Source: Actinomycetota bacterium
GTDB lineage: Bacteria > Armatimonadota > SYMT01
DNA length: 44,292 bases
NCBI GenBank assembly: GCA_005798285.1
Contig: SYKE01000163.1
Coordinates: forward strand, 1-44,292
Direction of reading: 5' to 3'
Shown piece by piece: positions 1 to 8,148 of this stretch. The stretch's first letter is position 1, and every line of letters starts with the position of its first letter. The translations under genes and the position numbers were made by a program. The notes under the pieces are model-generated. The model saw only the letters and a list, made by a program, of their open reading frames with translations. It was not told the origin of the DNA and did no database searches.

Positions 1-305
1 ACGCCTTCCTTCACCGGGTTGGGCGCGCCGTCCACGAGGTCTTTCGCTTCCTTCAGCCCAAGGGTGGTTACTTCGCGGACCGCCTTGATGACCTGGATCT
101 TCTGGGCGCCGGCATTGACCAGAATCACGTTGAAGGAGGTCGGCGCTTCCACTTCGGGAGCGGCGGCTGCGGCGGCGCCGGGAGCGGCGGCAACGGCTAC
201 GGGCGCCGCGCTAACGCCAAAAGTGTCCTGAAGCTCTTTGACCAGTTCGGCCAGCTCCAGCACGGTCATCGACTTGATTGCCTCGATAATCTCGGCTCGG
301 CTCAT
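1..305 (-). CDS. rplL: 50S ribosomal protein L7/L12 (3' end outside window)
   Basis: Acidic stalk protein of the large ribosomal subunit, which recruits translation factors. About 101 residues are visible, from the start codon to the window edge. The order is typical: an N-terminal dimerisation helix ([20 protein letters not shown]), a flexible Ala/Pro-rich hinge at about residues 33-50, and the start of the globular C-terminal domain with the characteristic [13 protein letters not shown] motif. The ATG at 305 has a strong AGGAG ribosome site about 8 nt upstream. The gene lies 50 bp after rplJ on the same strand and is almost certainly cotranscribed with it. The last 20 or so residues lie beyond the left edge. 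Confidence 0.96.
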   Translation of the reverse strand, partial: MSRAEIIEAIKSMTVLELAELVKELQDTFGVSAAPVAVAAAPGAAAAAAPEVEAPTSFNVILVNAGAQKIQVIKAVREVTTLGLKEAKDLVDGAPNPVKEG

Positions 306-355
306 GATCCCTGTTCTCCTGAAAACTCACAGCGCCCCTGATGGGGCGGGCCCCG

Positions 356-910
356 CTACGCGGCGGCTTTTTGATCGTGGATCGCCTGAACGGTGCGGAC
401 GAAGTTGCCCAGAACACCCTGCAGCGAATAGACAAGACCGGCGAGCGGTCCCTGAATCGAGCCGACCACCTGGGCCAGCAACTGGTCCTTCGGCGGAAGC
501 TGCGAAAGGGCTTCGACTCCGGGGGCATCAAATGCCTTGGCGTCAACGATGGCGCCCTTCACAACGCCCTTGCGCTTCTCCCGCATGAAGGCCAACGTAA
601 CCTTGGCCGGTCCGACCGGGTCATCGAGAGCAAACACCACGGCGGTGGGGCCGGCGGTCAACTCCGACGGCAAGGTGGATGATCTGTCGAGAGCGCGACG
701 GAACAGCGTGTTCTTCACCACGTGGTACTCGGCGCCCACCTCGCGAAGTCTGCGAGTCAATTCGGCCTTGTCGGCGACCGTCAATCCCCGATAGTCCGTC
801 AGAATCACCCCCTGGCTTCGGGACAGGAGGTCTGACACGAACGCCACCTGCTCGATCTTCTCGGGCTTCGGCGCACGATGCGGAATGACTTTCTCGCTAA
901 TTGGATTCAC
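356..910 (-). CDS. rplJ: 50S ribosomal protein L10
   Basis: L10 forms the base of the ribosomal stalk and carries the L7/L12 dimers; in many bacteria it also represses its own operon by binding the mRNA leader. The 184 residues match the family length. The N-terminal rRNA-binding domain shows [20 protein letters not shown] and [11 protein letters not shown], and the C-terminal helix that binds L7/L12 ends in [10 protein letters not shown]. The chosen start is a GTG at 910 just after a G-rich stretch (GAGGGG); the spacing is short, so the start is less certain than the gene. A promoter and an L10-type leader lie upstream (separate entries). Confidence 0.96.
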   Translation of the reverse strand: MNPISEKVIPHRAPKPEKIEQVAFVSDLLSRSQGVILTDYRGLTVADKAELTRRLREVGAEYHVVKNTLFRRALDRSSTLPSELTAGPTAVVFALDDPVGPAKVTLAFMREKRKGVVKGAIVDAKAFDAPGVEALSQLPPKDQLLAQVVGSIQGPLAGLVYSLQGVLGNFVRTVQAIHDQKAAA

Positions 911-1020
911 CCCCCCTCGGTTGGTGTGTTCGGCTCCTTAGAGCCAAAAACGCGACGCCGCAGAGACGTGGGGAGCGCCGGAGACGCGCACACGGCGCAT
1001 CCGGGAGGGCTCCGTCCTTT

Positions 1021-1080
1021 TCCTCGGCAGGCTGGTGTCTTCGGCCCAGAGGGCGCCTACTGTCTCCGGCGGTACGGATG
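1021..1080 (-). ncRNA. L10 leader autoregulatory RNA element
   Basis: In the 5' untranslated region of rplJ the minus strand carries GCCGGAGACAGTAGGCGCC (1052-1070) followed by AGCCTGCCGAGGA (1021-1033). These two conserved blocks resemble those I remember for the bacterial L10 leader family (Rfam RF00557), the binding site through which L10 or the L10-L12 complex limits rplJL expression. The leader would run from about 1097 to the start codon at 910, roughly 187 nt. A short hairpin (GGCTC-TAAG-GAGCC, 937-950) follows. I do not see a convincing terminator, so control could be translational or by attenuation. Confidence 0.75.
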
Positions 1081-1103
1081 TCGGCGAGCTTTCGCCGTCG
1101 AGA

Positions 1104-1132
1104 AGTTTAGGCGGCCGGCAGCCCGTTGTCAA
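1104..1132 (-). promoter_or_regulatory. Sigma70-type promoter of rplJ-rplL
   Basis: The minus strand reads TTGACA (1132-1127), a 17 bp spacer, then TAAACT (1109-1104). The -35 box is perfect and the -10 box is good. The expected transcription start is near 1097, about 187 nt before the rplJ start, leaving room for the L10 leader. A promoter directly before rplJ means rplJL need not be transcribed from an upstream rplKA unit. Confidence 0.8.
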
Positions 1133-1264
1133 GAGGTTCGGCGCAAGGCATTCGCAACAAATCCGCCTCACGATCCACCCATGCCGACGGTACGAGGGCG
1201 GATGGTGGTATATGTTTACCGACAAGCGGCTCTTGGGGTGTCGCGACGTCAGACGAAATCGCCG

Positions 1265-1558
1265 ATGAGCAAGTCCCAGGTAAATCTACAGGACACGTTC
1301 CTGAACCAACTCCGCAAAGAGAACATTCCCGTCACCCTGTACTTGACCAGCGGCGTACAGCTCCGCGGCCATGTCAAGGGGTTCGACGCGTTTACCGTGA
1401 TACTGGAAGGTCAGGGTAAGCCACCGCAACTCGTCTATAAGCATTCCATCGTGTCCGTGGCGCCCATGCGGCATCCCGGCGCCTTGTTTGGAAGCCCAGC
1501 CGGCGAGACCTCCGAGCCGGCGGCGCCCGCCGAACCGAGCGAGGTGACGCACGCATGA
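1265..1558 (+). CDS. hfq: RNA chaperone Hfq
   Basis: Hfq is a hexameric Sm-like ring that pairs small RNAs with mRNAs. The 97-residue product shows an Sm1 region starting [19 protein letters not shown] and continuing to GFDAFTVIL, and an Sm2 motif [10 protein letters not shown], equivalent to the YKHAIST box of E. coli Hfq. The Lys and His of that box, which contact RNA, are kept. A Pro/Ala/Glu-rich tail follows from about residue 72. The ATG at 1265 gives a standard N terminus; upstream extensions do not look Hfq-like. No strong ribosome site is visible. The stop overlaps the dapF start (ATGA), so the two genes are probably coupled. The usual neighbour miaA is not here. Confidence 0.93.
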   Translation: MSKSQVNLQDTFLNQLRKENIPVTLYLTSGVQLRGHVKGFDAFTVILEGQGKPPQLVYKHSIVSVAPMRHPGALFGSPAGETSEPAAPAEPSEVTHA

Positions 1559-2394
1559 GGTTCAGCAAGCTGCACGGTCTCGGCAATGATTTCGTGGTGG
1601 TGGACTGCCTCACTCAGTCGCTGCCCGAAGAGTCTCTTCCCGATCTGGCTCGCGCCATGTGCGATCGTCACTTCGGGGTGGGCGCCGACGGCGTGCTTCT
1701 CGCCCTGCCATCCGACAGAGCAGACTTTCGGATGCGGTTGATCAACGGGGACGGCAGCGAAGCGGAACACTGCGGGAACGGGATCCGCTGTGTGGCAAAG
1801 CTGATCTACGATCACGGTCACACCACCGCAACGCGAATCACGATCGAGACGATCGGTCGGGTGAACGTGCTGGAGTTGGAGACCGAGGCCGGCGCTGTGT
1901 CCCAGGTTCGCGTGGACATGGCTCAGCCGGTGTTTCGCCGGGCGGATGTCCCCATCGTCGGGGATCCGGACGGCGAAGCGATCGAGGAGCCGCTGTCGCT
2001 GGCGGATGGAACCACGATGGCGTTTACTGCTGTGTCGATGGGAAACCCCCATGCCGTCGCGTTTGTGCCGTCGGTCGACGCCATCGACCTCCACCGGCTG
2101 GGCCCTCTGTTCGAGAGTCATCCCGCCTTTCCCCGTCGAGCCAATGTGGAGTTCGTGCAGGTGCATGGACCGAACGAACTCACGATGCGAGTGTGGGAGC
2201 GGGGAGCTGGGCCGACGCTCGCTTGCGGGACCGGCGCCTGTGCGACCCTAGTCGCGGCCGTCCGCACGGGCCGGAGCGCCAGGAGCGCCGTGGTGCACCT
2301 GCCGGGCGGCGACCTTCAGATTGAGTGGGCCGACAACAACCACGTCTTTATGACCGGGCCCGCCGTCGAGGTCTTCCGGGGCGAGTGGCTCTAG
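1555..2394 (+). CDS. dapF: Diaminopimelate epimerase
   Basis: Cofactor-independent racemase that converts LL- to meso-diaminopimelate, the precursor of lysine and of the peptidoglycan cross-linking residue; cytosolic. The 279 residues fit the family. The N terminus [15 protein letters not shown] is diagnostic. The two catalytic cysteines are present: Cys73 in [12 protein letters not shown] and Cys224 in [10 protein letters not shown]. The conserved GNPHAV motif lies near residue 163. Translation probably depends on hfq through the 4 bp ATGA overlap. The gene implies a DAP-type peptidoglycan. Confidence 0.96.
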   Translation: MRFSKLHGLGNDFVVVDCLTQSLPEESLPDLARAMCDRHFGVGADGVLLALPSDRADFRMRLINGDGSEAEHCGNGIRCVAKLIYDHGHTTATRITIETIGRVNVLELETEAGAVSQVRVDMAQPVFRRADVPIVGDPDGEAIEEPLSLADGTTMAFTAVSMGNPHAVAFVPSVDAIDLHRLGPLFESHPAFPRRANVEFVQVHGPNELTMRVWERGAGPTLACGTGACATLVAAVRTGRSARSAVVHLPGGDLQIEWADNNHVFMTGPAVEVFRGEWL

Positions 2395-2397
2395 GCG

Positions 2398-2664
2398 ATG
2401 CCATCGACGGGTGAGCCCTCTTTCCGTCACGGAGGAGGGCTCCAACTCGGGGGTCGAGTCCGCTTCAGTCCCGCGGGCGCCGCGAAGATTCGCGCCATGC
2501 CCGAAGCCTGGGGCCTCCACACCGCCCTCACACGTCTCGAGACCGGTATCGTCACCGAGGTGGACGGCGCGGACGACCCGTTCGGAGAGGTGGTGATTTC
2601 CGTGGACTTCCCCAGCGGCTCCGCAGGTTATTGGGACGCCGACTGCTTCGAGCCGATCCCCTGA
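2398..2664 (+). CDS. Small protein of unknown function downstream of dapF
   Basis: An 88-residue reading frame starts 3 bp after the dapF stop. I do not recognise the family. The pattern GGRVRFSPAG, then GIVTEVDG, then VSVDFPSG (written ISVDFPSG here) and a C-terminal WDADCFEPIP looks like a small beta-barrel (SH3-like) fold of the kind that starts with a VxF strand and contains G-x-V turns. That is a shape impression only. It probably belongs to the hfq-dapF transcription unit. Its last 37 bp overlap the 3' end of the convergent dehydrogenase gene. Coding status is likely from the sensible composition and position, but not certain. Confidence 0.55.
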   Translation: MPSTGEPSFRHGGGLQLGGRVRFSPAGAAKIRAMPEAWGLHTALTRLETGIVTEVDGADDPFGEVVISVDFPSGSAGYWDADCFEPIP

Positions 2665-3761
2665 TCCGCAACCCCCGCCTCCAGCAGCCGAACCACTTCG
2701 TCGCCAATCTGCGATGTCGTGCGCTCTCCACCCAGGTCGGGCCCGAGGAGCGATCCGGCGGCAAGACCGCTTTCCACGGCGCCGAGAATCAGTCGTCCCG
2801 CGGCGCTGAGGTCCGGGTCTTGTCGCCGGTCCCCCAGCCAATCGCACATCATCGCCGCAGAGAGGATCGTGGCCAGGGGATTGGCGATGCCCCGCCCGGC
2901 GATGTCGGGCGCCGTGCCGTGGGTGGGTTGGAACACGGCCGCATCGTCTCCGATGTCGGCGGAGGGGGCGATTCCCAGTCCGCCCGCCAGCGCTGGGGCG
3001 AGATCCGAGAGGATATCCCCGAACATGTTCTCGGCCACCAGCACGTCGAATCGCTCTGGCTGGCGGACCAGCTTCATGGCGCACGCATCGACATACTCGT
3101 AGCCGCGCCCGATGTCGGGGTAGTTTTCGGCGACTTCGTTGAAGACCTGACGAAAGAAGGCCATCGATCGGAAGATATTCGCTTTGTCGACGCAGGTCAC
3201 GTGGCCGGGCTTTCCTCGCTGCGCTGAGCGTCGTCGGGCCCATTCAAAGGCGGCGCGGCACACACGCTCGGTCCCGATCCGCGTGATCACCTGCTGATCC
3301 ACTGCTACCTCGTTGCGCAGCACCACCCCCGCGCCGAGAGAGGCGAAGAGCCCCTCGGTGCTCTCCCGGACGACGACCAGATCGACGTCTTTCGGCTTCT
3401 TCCCGGCCAGCACGGGAGGCACTCCGGGAAACCACTTCACCGGACGAATGCCGGCGTAGAGATCCAGCTTGAACCTGAGTTCGACCTGCGGAGCCATCTC
3501 AGTTCCATCGGGCCAGCGCACCTCGGGTAAGCCCATGGCTCCGAGAAGCACGGCATCCGCGGCTCGGGCTCGCTCGACCGTGGAGTCCGGCAGCGGTTTC
3601 CCGTTCAGAAGATACTCACCCGCGCCGGCCGGAAGGGTTTCGAGTTCCAGGTCGATGGATGGGAAGCGGTCGCAGGCAGCGCGAAGCGCCCGCACTCCTT
3701 CGTGAATCACATCCGGACCAATTCCATCGCCCGGCATCACCGCGATCTGGTAGCGCGCCAT
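2628..3761 (-). CDS. Isocitrate/isopropylmalate dehydrogenase family protein
   Basis: NAD(P)-dependent beta-hydroxyacid oxidative decarboxylase, 377 residues. Family marks: N-terminal IAVMPGDGIGPDVI, the substrate-loop motif VVVRESTEGLFASLGAG, the lysine segment VDKANIFRSM, the metal-site segment AENMFGDILSDLAPAL and the cofactor segment QPTHGTAPDIAGRGIANP. The RESTEG loop differs from the RELTGG of classical LeuB and resembles tartrate-dehydrogenase or isocitrate-type members, so the substrate cannot be set from sequence. The ATG at 3761 is chosen because the open frame upstream is antisense to the SDR gene and AAGGGA precedes this ATG. It is divergent from the SDR gene, with a 90 bp gap. 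Confidence 0.88.
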   Translation of the reverse strand: MARYQIAVMPGDGIGPDVIHEGVRALRAACDRFPSIDLELETLPAGAGEYLLNGKPLPDSTVERARAADAVLLGAMGLPEVRWPDGTEMAPQVELRFKLDLYAGIRPVKWFPGVPPVLAGKKPKDVDLVVVRESTEGLFASLGAGVVLRNEVAVDQQVITRIGTERVCRAAFEWARRRSAQRGKPGHVTCVDKANIFRSMAFFRQVFNEVAENYPDIGRGYEYVDACAMKLVRQPERFDVLVAENMFGDILSDLAPALAGGLGIAPSADIGDDAAVFQPTHGTAPDIAGRGIANPLATILSAAMMCDWLGDRRQDPDLSAAGRLILGAVESGLAAGSLLGPDLGGERTTSQIGDEVVRLLEAGVADQGIGSKQSASQ

Positions 3762-3851
3762 CCGCCACGGTCCCTTTCGTAACTCTCTCGACTGCTCGCA
3801 GCAGGGAATTCGCCGCGAACGGCCTGAACTACTGCCCACGGAGGCGAAAGA

Positions 3852-4613
3852 ATGGGTCGTTTGGACGGGAAAGTGATCATCGTGACCGGTGGCGCCACGG
3901 GGATCGGGCTGGGAATTTCCAGCCGCCTGGCGCGCGAGGGGGCCTCGGTCGTGATCGCCGCTCGGAATGCCGCTCGCGGTACGGCGGCGGCGGCCGGGAT
4001 CTCCGAGGCGGGGGGCGAGGCGCTGTTCGTCGCCACCGACGTGGCGAAGGAGACGGACTGCGAGGCGGTGGTCGCCGCCACCGTTGAGCGGTACGGGAAG
4101 CTGACCGGGCTGGTCAACAATGCAGGGATCTTCCCTCGTTCCACCCTGGAAGCGACCACCGAAGAACTGTGGGACCAGATCCACGCTGTAAACCTGAAGG
4201 GGCCGTTCTTCATGTGCAAGCACTCGGTCCCCCACATGCGCGCTTCCGGCGGGGGATCCATTGTGAACATCGGCTCGGCAAACTCCTACATCGGCTTGCC
4301 GCACCTGTTCGCGTACTCGGTGGCCAAGGGCGGTCTCGTCACCCTGACTCGGAATCTCTCCAACGCCCTGGCGCAGGATCGAATTCGTGTGAACTTCCTG
4401 AATCCAGGTTGGGTTATCACCGACATGGAGATCGAGATCCAGGCTCTGGAAGGTCACGACGCGGAGTGGATCGAGAACGCGGGACGCAATCTACCCCTCG
4501 GCCGGCATCAGGTGCCGGATGACGCGGCATGGGCCTGCGTTTTTCTGCTTTCGGACGAGTCTTCCCAGACCAGCGGTGATCTGCTGAACGTGGACGGGCG
4601 GGGTCCCCGTTGA
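3852..4613 (+). CDS. Short-chain dehydrogenase/reductase (SDR)
   Basis: Classical SDR of 253 residues. It shows the cofactor motif TGGATGIG near the N terminus, the NNAG motif (LVNNAGIF), a catalytic serine region (GSANS), the YSVAK active-site Tyr-Lys pair and the NPGWV segment. The C-terminal SSQTSGDLLNVDGR is typical. It probably reduces or oxidises an alcohol/ketone with NAD(P)(H); the substrate is unknown. GGAGG lies about 8 nt before the ATG. queE follows after 32 bp on the same strand. A partnership with the divergent dehydrogenase is possible but unproven. Confidence 0.92.
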   Translation: MGRLDGKVIIVTGGATGIGLGISSRLAREGASVVIAARNAARGTAAAAGISEAGGEALFVATDVAKETDCEAVVAATVERYGKLTGLVNNAGIFPRSTLEATTEELWDQIHAVNLKGPFFMCKHSVPHMRASGGGSIVNIGSANSYIGLPHLFAYSVAKGGLVTLTRNLSNALAQDRIRVNFLNPGWVITDMEIEIQALEGHDAEWIENAGRNLPLGRHQVPDDAAWACVFLLSDESSQTSGDLLNVDGRGPR

Positions 4614-4645
4614 CGGCCGCCGCCGGGCAGGGCTAGCATTCGCCC

Positions 4646-5416
4646 ATGGCGCGCCTGGTGGAGATTTTCAGCAGCATTCAGGGAGAGGCCGAACTGGTGG
4701 GGGTTCGGCAGATCTTCGTTCGATTCTTCGGCTGCAACATGCGCTGCGAGTGGTGCGACAGTCCGGAGACCCTGACGGCTCCGCGCGGGCCGCTCCTGCC
4801 GGCGAGGCTGGAGGAGCGACCCGGTTCGGGTCGGTTTACGCGCCTCGACAATCCTGTCGATGTTGCAGGCGTTCTGGGGGGAGTGCGGCGCCTGAACGAC
4901 GTTCCACACCACTCGGTGAGCCTTACGGGCGGCGAACCGCTGCTGCACGTGGAGTTTCTGGAGCGGCTCATTCCCGCGATCCAGGGCGAAGGGCTGCCGA
5001 TTTACCTCGAGACCAATGGACTCTTGCCGGATCACCTCAGCCGCGTGGTAGATCGGCTGGACTGGGTGGCCATGGATCTGAAGCCGCCTTCGTGCACCGG
5101 TCAGCCATGGCCGAACTGGCTCGAACTCCATCGCCGCTTCATCACGATCGCTCGCGACTCCGAACGACGGCCCCGACTCTTCTTCAAACTGATTGTCTCA
5201 GCCGATGCAGATCGCCAGGAGATGCGATCCGCCTTCGACCTTGTCGCCGAAACGGCGCCGGACTGCAGCCTGACGCTGCAGCCGGTAACGCCCTTCGGAC
5301 GCGTTCGCTCCGGACCGAGCATGGAAGCCATGCTCGGCTGGCACGAACTCGCGGCGACGAGATTGAGAGACGTGAGGATCGTTCCCCAACTTCACAAGCT
5401 GATGAACGTCTTGTAG
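4646..5416 (+). CDS. queE: 7-carboxy-7-deazaguanine synthase QueE-like radical SAM protein
   Basis: Radical S-adenosylmethionine enzyme of queuosine/7-deazapurine synthesis that contracts carboxytetrahydropterin to 7-carboxy-7-deazaguanine. The 256 residues begin VEIFSSIQGEAELVGVRQIF, typical of QueE. The cluster-binding cysteines form the CX3CX2C pattern CNMRCEWC (Cys30, Cys34, Cys37). SLTGGEP is the SAM-binding GGEP motif and IYLETNG the following strand. The C terminus VPQLHKLMNVL also fits. No other queuosine genes (queC, queD, queF) are in the window, so the assignment rests on the protein alone. Confidence 0.87.
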   Translation: MARLVEIFSSIQGEAELVGVRQIFVRFFGCNMRCEWCDSPETLTAPRGPLLPARLEERPGSGRFTRLDNPVDVAGVLGGVRRLNDVPHHSVSLTGGEPLLHVEFLERLIPAIQGEGLPIYLETNGLLPDHLSRVVDRLDWVAMDLKPPSCTGQPWPNWLELHRRFITIARDSERRPRLFFKLIVSADADRQEMRSAFDLVAETAPDCSLTLQPVTPFGRVRSGPSMEAMLGWHELAATRLRDVRIVPQLHKLMNVL

Positions 5417-5427
5417 GGCCGGCGGCG

Positions 5428-6585
5428 TCAGGCGAAGGCCTTATGCTTCACCTGCACGCGGGGACGGTACTGCTCGCAGGAACAGCTTCGACTGTCCTCA
5501 AGCGGCATTTCCGCCTCGCTCCCGTAGACGTAGAAACCGTGGAAGCTGCACTGCTGATACGCGCTGTCGTAGTGGCCGCAGTCGGCGCAGCGCTTCAGCA
5601 CCGTTCCACACACGCTGCAGCATCGACTCCCCACCAGTTCTCGTCGTCCGCAGAGGCTGCAAAAGACGTAAGTCTCCATAAACCCGAAGTCCTGCGACAT
5701 GAGATCGCGCCGCACTGTTCGGACGAACTCCTCCAGATCCTCGAGGAGCGAGGTGCCGGTGGCCATGATCTGGTTCATCTGCTCGTAGTTCAGGAACCGT
5801 GTCACATCGTCATCGAGCAGGTTGGTGAGCGCGGTGGACTGCCGTTGGAACTGGGTCAGGTATTCCGTCGCGGTACGTCTCCGGAACGACCGGCGCTTCT
5901 CCATCTTGACGCCCGACCGCTTCAGGATCTCCTCAGTGGCATCCAGCGAGATGCGGAGGAACGCCTCCTTCCGCTCAGGAGCGCGCTGGATGGCCTCCAC
6001 CAGGCGCTCCAGTTCATCGACCGTGAGCCGATCGGACTTGATCTTGTCCACCAGCCGGAGCTGAGTGCCGTAATCGGAGTTGAGCGCCTTCAAGGCTCTC
6101 GCGTGACCCTCGCTCAAGGGGTGCTGCGATTGCTTTCCGGGCGGGTAGGCGAGTTCGTTCTGGATCACCGGAGGCAGGTCGAGAAGTTCCAGGTAACGGC
6201 GCAGCGTGCTGGATGAGCATCCCAGCCGGCGGGCGCACTCTTCCTGGTTCATCATTTTGAGCAGGTTCTGGATGGCCACCGCCTTCTCAATGATCGTCAG
6301 ATCCTCCCGCTGGAAGTTCTCCAACAGGGAGTCGGCCATGGCCTCCTCGTCGGACATCTCTCGTACGATGGCGGGTATCTCCGTCAGCCCGGCCAGTTGG
6401 CTGGCTCGGAAGCGGCGCTCTCCAGCGACAATCTCGTACCCGGTTTCCTTCGGGCGGACGATGATCGGCTCCATCACACCACGCTCGCGGATTGAGGCCG
6501 CGAGCTCGGCCAGGGCGGCCTCATCAAAGTACTTTCTCGGTTGGTTGGGGTTCGCGAAGATCGTGCCGATCGGGAGCTGGTTCAC
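5428..6585 (-). CDS. ParB/Spo0J-like protein with cysteine-rich C-terminal domain
   Basis: The N-terminal half (about residues 1-95) is a ParB/sulfiredoxin-type domain: NPNQPRKYFDE, then GVMEPIIVRP, then the nucleotide-binding GERRFRA and ENFQRED boxes. A helix-turn-helix follows (about 95-160, MNQEECARRLGCSSSTLRRYL). ParB proteins of this type bind CTP and spread on DNA. The C terminus is unusual: at about 315-375 it holds CSLC, CCSVC, CADC and later CSC with a His, which looks like zinc-binding ribbons instead of the usual dimerisation domain. No parA is nearby. GTG at 6585 is chosen because GGAG stands 8 nt upstream and homology starts there; a GATAAT -10-like box lies at 6619-6624. Confidence 0.85.
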   Translation of the reverse strand: MNQLPIGTIFANPNQPRKYFDEAALAELAASIRERGVMEPIIVRPKETGYEIVAGERRFRASQLAGLTEIPAIVREMSDEEAMADSLLENFQREDLTIIEKAVAIQNLLKMMNQEECARRLGCSSSTLRRYLELLDLPPVIQNELAYPPGKQSQHPLSEGHARALKALNSDYGTQLRLVDKIKSDRLTVDELERLVEAIQRAPERKEAFLRISLDATEEILKRSGVKMEKRRSFRRRTATEYLTQFQRQSTALTNLLDDDVTRFLNYEQMNQIMATGTSLLEDLEEFVRTVRRDLMSQDFGFMETYVFCSLCGRRELVGSRCCSVCGTVLKRCADCGHYDSAYQQCSFHGFYVYGSEAEMPLEDSRSCSCEQYRPRVQVKHKAFA

Positions 6586-6644
6586 GGAGGTTCTCCAGGC
6601 GCAAGCGTATGCTCCTGAATTATCAGTCCCGTTCCGAGTACGCT

Positions 6645-7580
6645 TTAGTGCAAATCGCCACTGCCAACGGCTGAACGGAGCCACTTCCGAATTCGGTCGC
6701 GCTCAGGAGTGGGGCGTAGCAGCCAGGCGTCGTTATGATTGCGAAACGGCGAGTCGACGTAGGTGAATCGGCCGGCAACCTGATGCTGGGTCAGGAACTC
6801 TCGGGTGGCCCGCGTGGATGCCTCATCCGTAATCAAGAAGGGTCTGTTGCCCAGGCGCTTCAGCCGTCCGATCGCCGCCCCGGGTTCGGCTCCGGCGTAG
6901 GGCCAGGGGCGGACGCCATCAAAGTGGCTGTAGGCTACGAAGCCGGACCACAGGGCGGAAGTCGCATCGTCGCGGAGGCCGAGGTATCCGCAGCCGATCG
7001 CGCCTCGCGAGAATCCGCAGAGGATGACGCGTCCGGGATCGCCTCCGTATTCCCGGCAGAGCCAGGGCGTGGCTTCCCGCGCGTAGGATGTGGTGGCATC
7101 CGCGTCTCCCCACCACTGCGTTTGAATCTCCCTCGTGGATGAGTTGACGTAGGGCAGGCACACCCATACGTATCCCGCTCCGCCGGACAGGCCGAATCCG
7201 AGAGAACTCCCCTCGGGTCTCCCCGTGCTGACGTCTCCGAAGCGATTCATGTAGGGGCCGTTTCCCGCGTATTCCACCAGCACGGGGTAGAGGCGACCGG
7301 GTTTCCAATCCGTGGGAAGATACAACGTGTGATAGACGCCTGTGCCGCGATAGGCGGGGAGTTGCTGCCGAACGCGTCGACCGGGACGGGGCGGGCCCTC
7401 TTCGCACAGCGGAGTCCCGAGGTCCGGACTCACGGTGGACATATCGGGCAGTTCGACGGCGCGGGTCGGCGCGCCGAGGGCGAGCAGTGCCGCGGCTCCC
7501 AGGAAGCCTCGGCGGGTGGACGGCCTGGGCACGTCATCGTCCCGACGGCTGTGACAAAAAAATTGGGTTGCGGTGTCCAT
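6645..7580 (-). CDS. Tat-exported alpha/beta hydrolase (esterase/PHB-depolymerase-like)
   Basis: 311-residue secreted hydrolase. The N terminus carries a twin-arginine signal (STRRGFLGAAALLALGAPTRA, written here in part) after a 24-residue n-region. The mature part has the alpha/beta hydrolase pattern: YHTLYLPTDW and PVLVEYAGNG strands, then the nucleophile elbow GFSRGA (Ser in GxSxG) and a late HND segment that may hold the catalytic His. It resembles polyhydroxybutyrate depolymerase or esterase D-like secreted enzymes; the substrate is unknown. Start choice: GTG at 7583 and ATG at 7580 are adjacent; the ATG is used. It is divergent from the next small gene. Confidence 0.78.
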   Translation of the reverse strand: MDTATQFFCHSRRDDDVPRPSTRRGFLGAAALLALGAPTRAVELPDMSTVSPDLGTPLCEEGPPRPGRRVRQQLPAYRGTGVYHTLYLPTDWKPGRLYPVLVEYAGNGPYMNRFGDVSTGRPEGSSLGFGLSGGAGYVWVCLPYVNSSTREIQTQWWGDADATTSYAREATPWLCREYGGDPGRVILCGFSRGAIGCGYLGLRDDATSALWSGFVAYSHFDGVRPWPYAGAEPGAAIGRLKRLGNRPFLITDEASTRATREFLTQHQVAGRFTYVDSPFRNHNDAWLLRPTPERDRIRKWLRSAVGSGDLH

Positions 7581-7689
7581 CACAGGAACTTTCCAACGTG
7601 GATTGGCTGTGAGTATTCTGAATCGGATTTGCTACTCAGGGTCGAACCGGGCCATCCCGCCCACGGCGTCAGACGGAGACACGATTGGA

Positions 7690-8115
7690 ATGCACGACTA
7701 TCCTCTCTTGCCGGATGAACTGGAGTTCCTGGTTAAGCGGCCGGAGGGCCGCTCGTATTACTTCGAATTGAACGGGCAAACCCTGCTCTGGTATCACGAG
7801 TCGATCTCGGGTCTTGAGCCAATTCCGGTTCATCCTTCGGAAGACCGGTGGGAGGAGTTCTGGCGCCGAATGGACGCGCTAGGCATCTGGCACTGGGCCG
7901 GGCGGACGCATCGGGCGGCGCCGCCCGTGTCGATTCCCGCGCCACCCTCCGAGCCTCCTACCGATGAAGTCCGAAGCTGGCGGTTGAAACTTACCGGGCG
8001 CGGTCGGGTGTTGTGCTACTCCAGCGCCGCCGGAGCATCCTCGATCCCGATCGGCGCGACGGCCGAGGAGTTTGCGGAACTGGTCGAGGCGATCCACGTT
8101 CTCGTCGGCAACTGA
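7690..8115 (+). CDS. Hypothetical protein, 141 residues
   Basis: I do not recognise this family. The protein is soluble, with no signal peptide or membrane segment. Two similar-looking halves are visible. The first runs from LPDELEFLVKRPEGRSYYFE to FWRRMDALGIWHW, and the second, after a Pro-rich linker at about residues 78-92, from VRSWRLKLTGRGRVLCYSSA to the C-terminal EEFAELVEAIHVLVGN. The ATG at 7690 has GGAG about 12 nt upstream and gives a natural N terminus; the open frame extends further upstream but without a protein-like composition. It converges on the zinc-ribbon gene 33 bp away. Confidence 0.65.
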   Translation: MHDYPLLPDELEFLVKRPEGRSYYFELNGQTLLWYHESISGLEPIPVHPSEDRWEEFWRRMDALGIWHWAGRTHRAAPPVSIPAPPSEPPTDEVRSWRLKLTGRGRVLCYSSAAGASSIPIGATAEEFAELVEAIHVLVGN

Positions 8116-8148
8116 CCCGGTGGGGATCGGGTCGGGCCTATTGCCGGA

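Noticed and set aside
946..950. T-run in the rplJ leader as an attenuator
   Set aside because: No stable GC stem directly before it could be drawn; left as an open possibility only.
878..1264. Upstream extension of the hfq frame
   Set aside because: It crosses the rplJ promoter and L10 leader and does not resemble Hfq.
3762..4457. N-terminal extension of the dehydrogenase frame
   Set aside because: Antisense to the SDR gene; the family N terminus (GDGIGPDV) begins just after the ATG at 3761.
4750..6216. Plus-strand frame of 488 codons covering queE and the ParB-like gene
   Set aside because: Shadow of two well-supported genes; no domain seen.
8114..8133. GACCCG/CGGGTC inverted repeat between two convergent genes
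   Set aside because: Only a 6 bp stem with no T-run; too weak to call a terminator.
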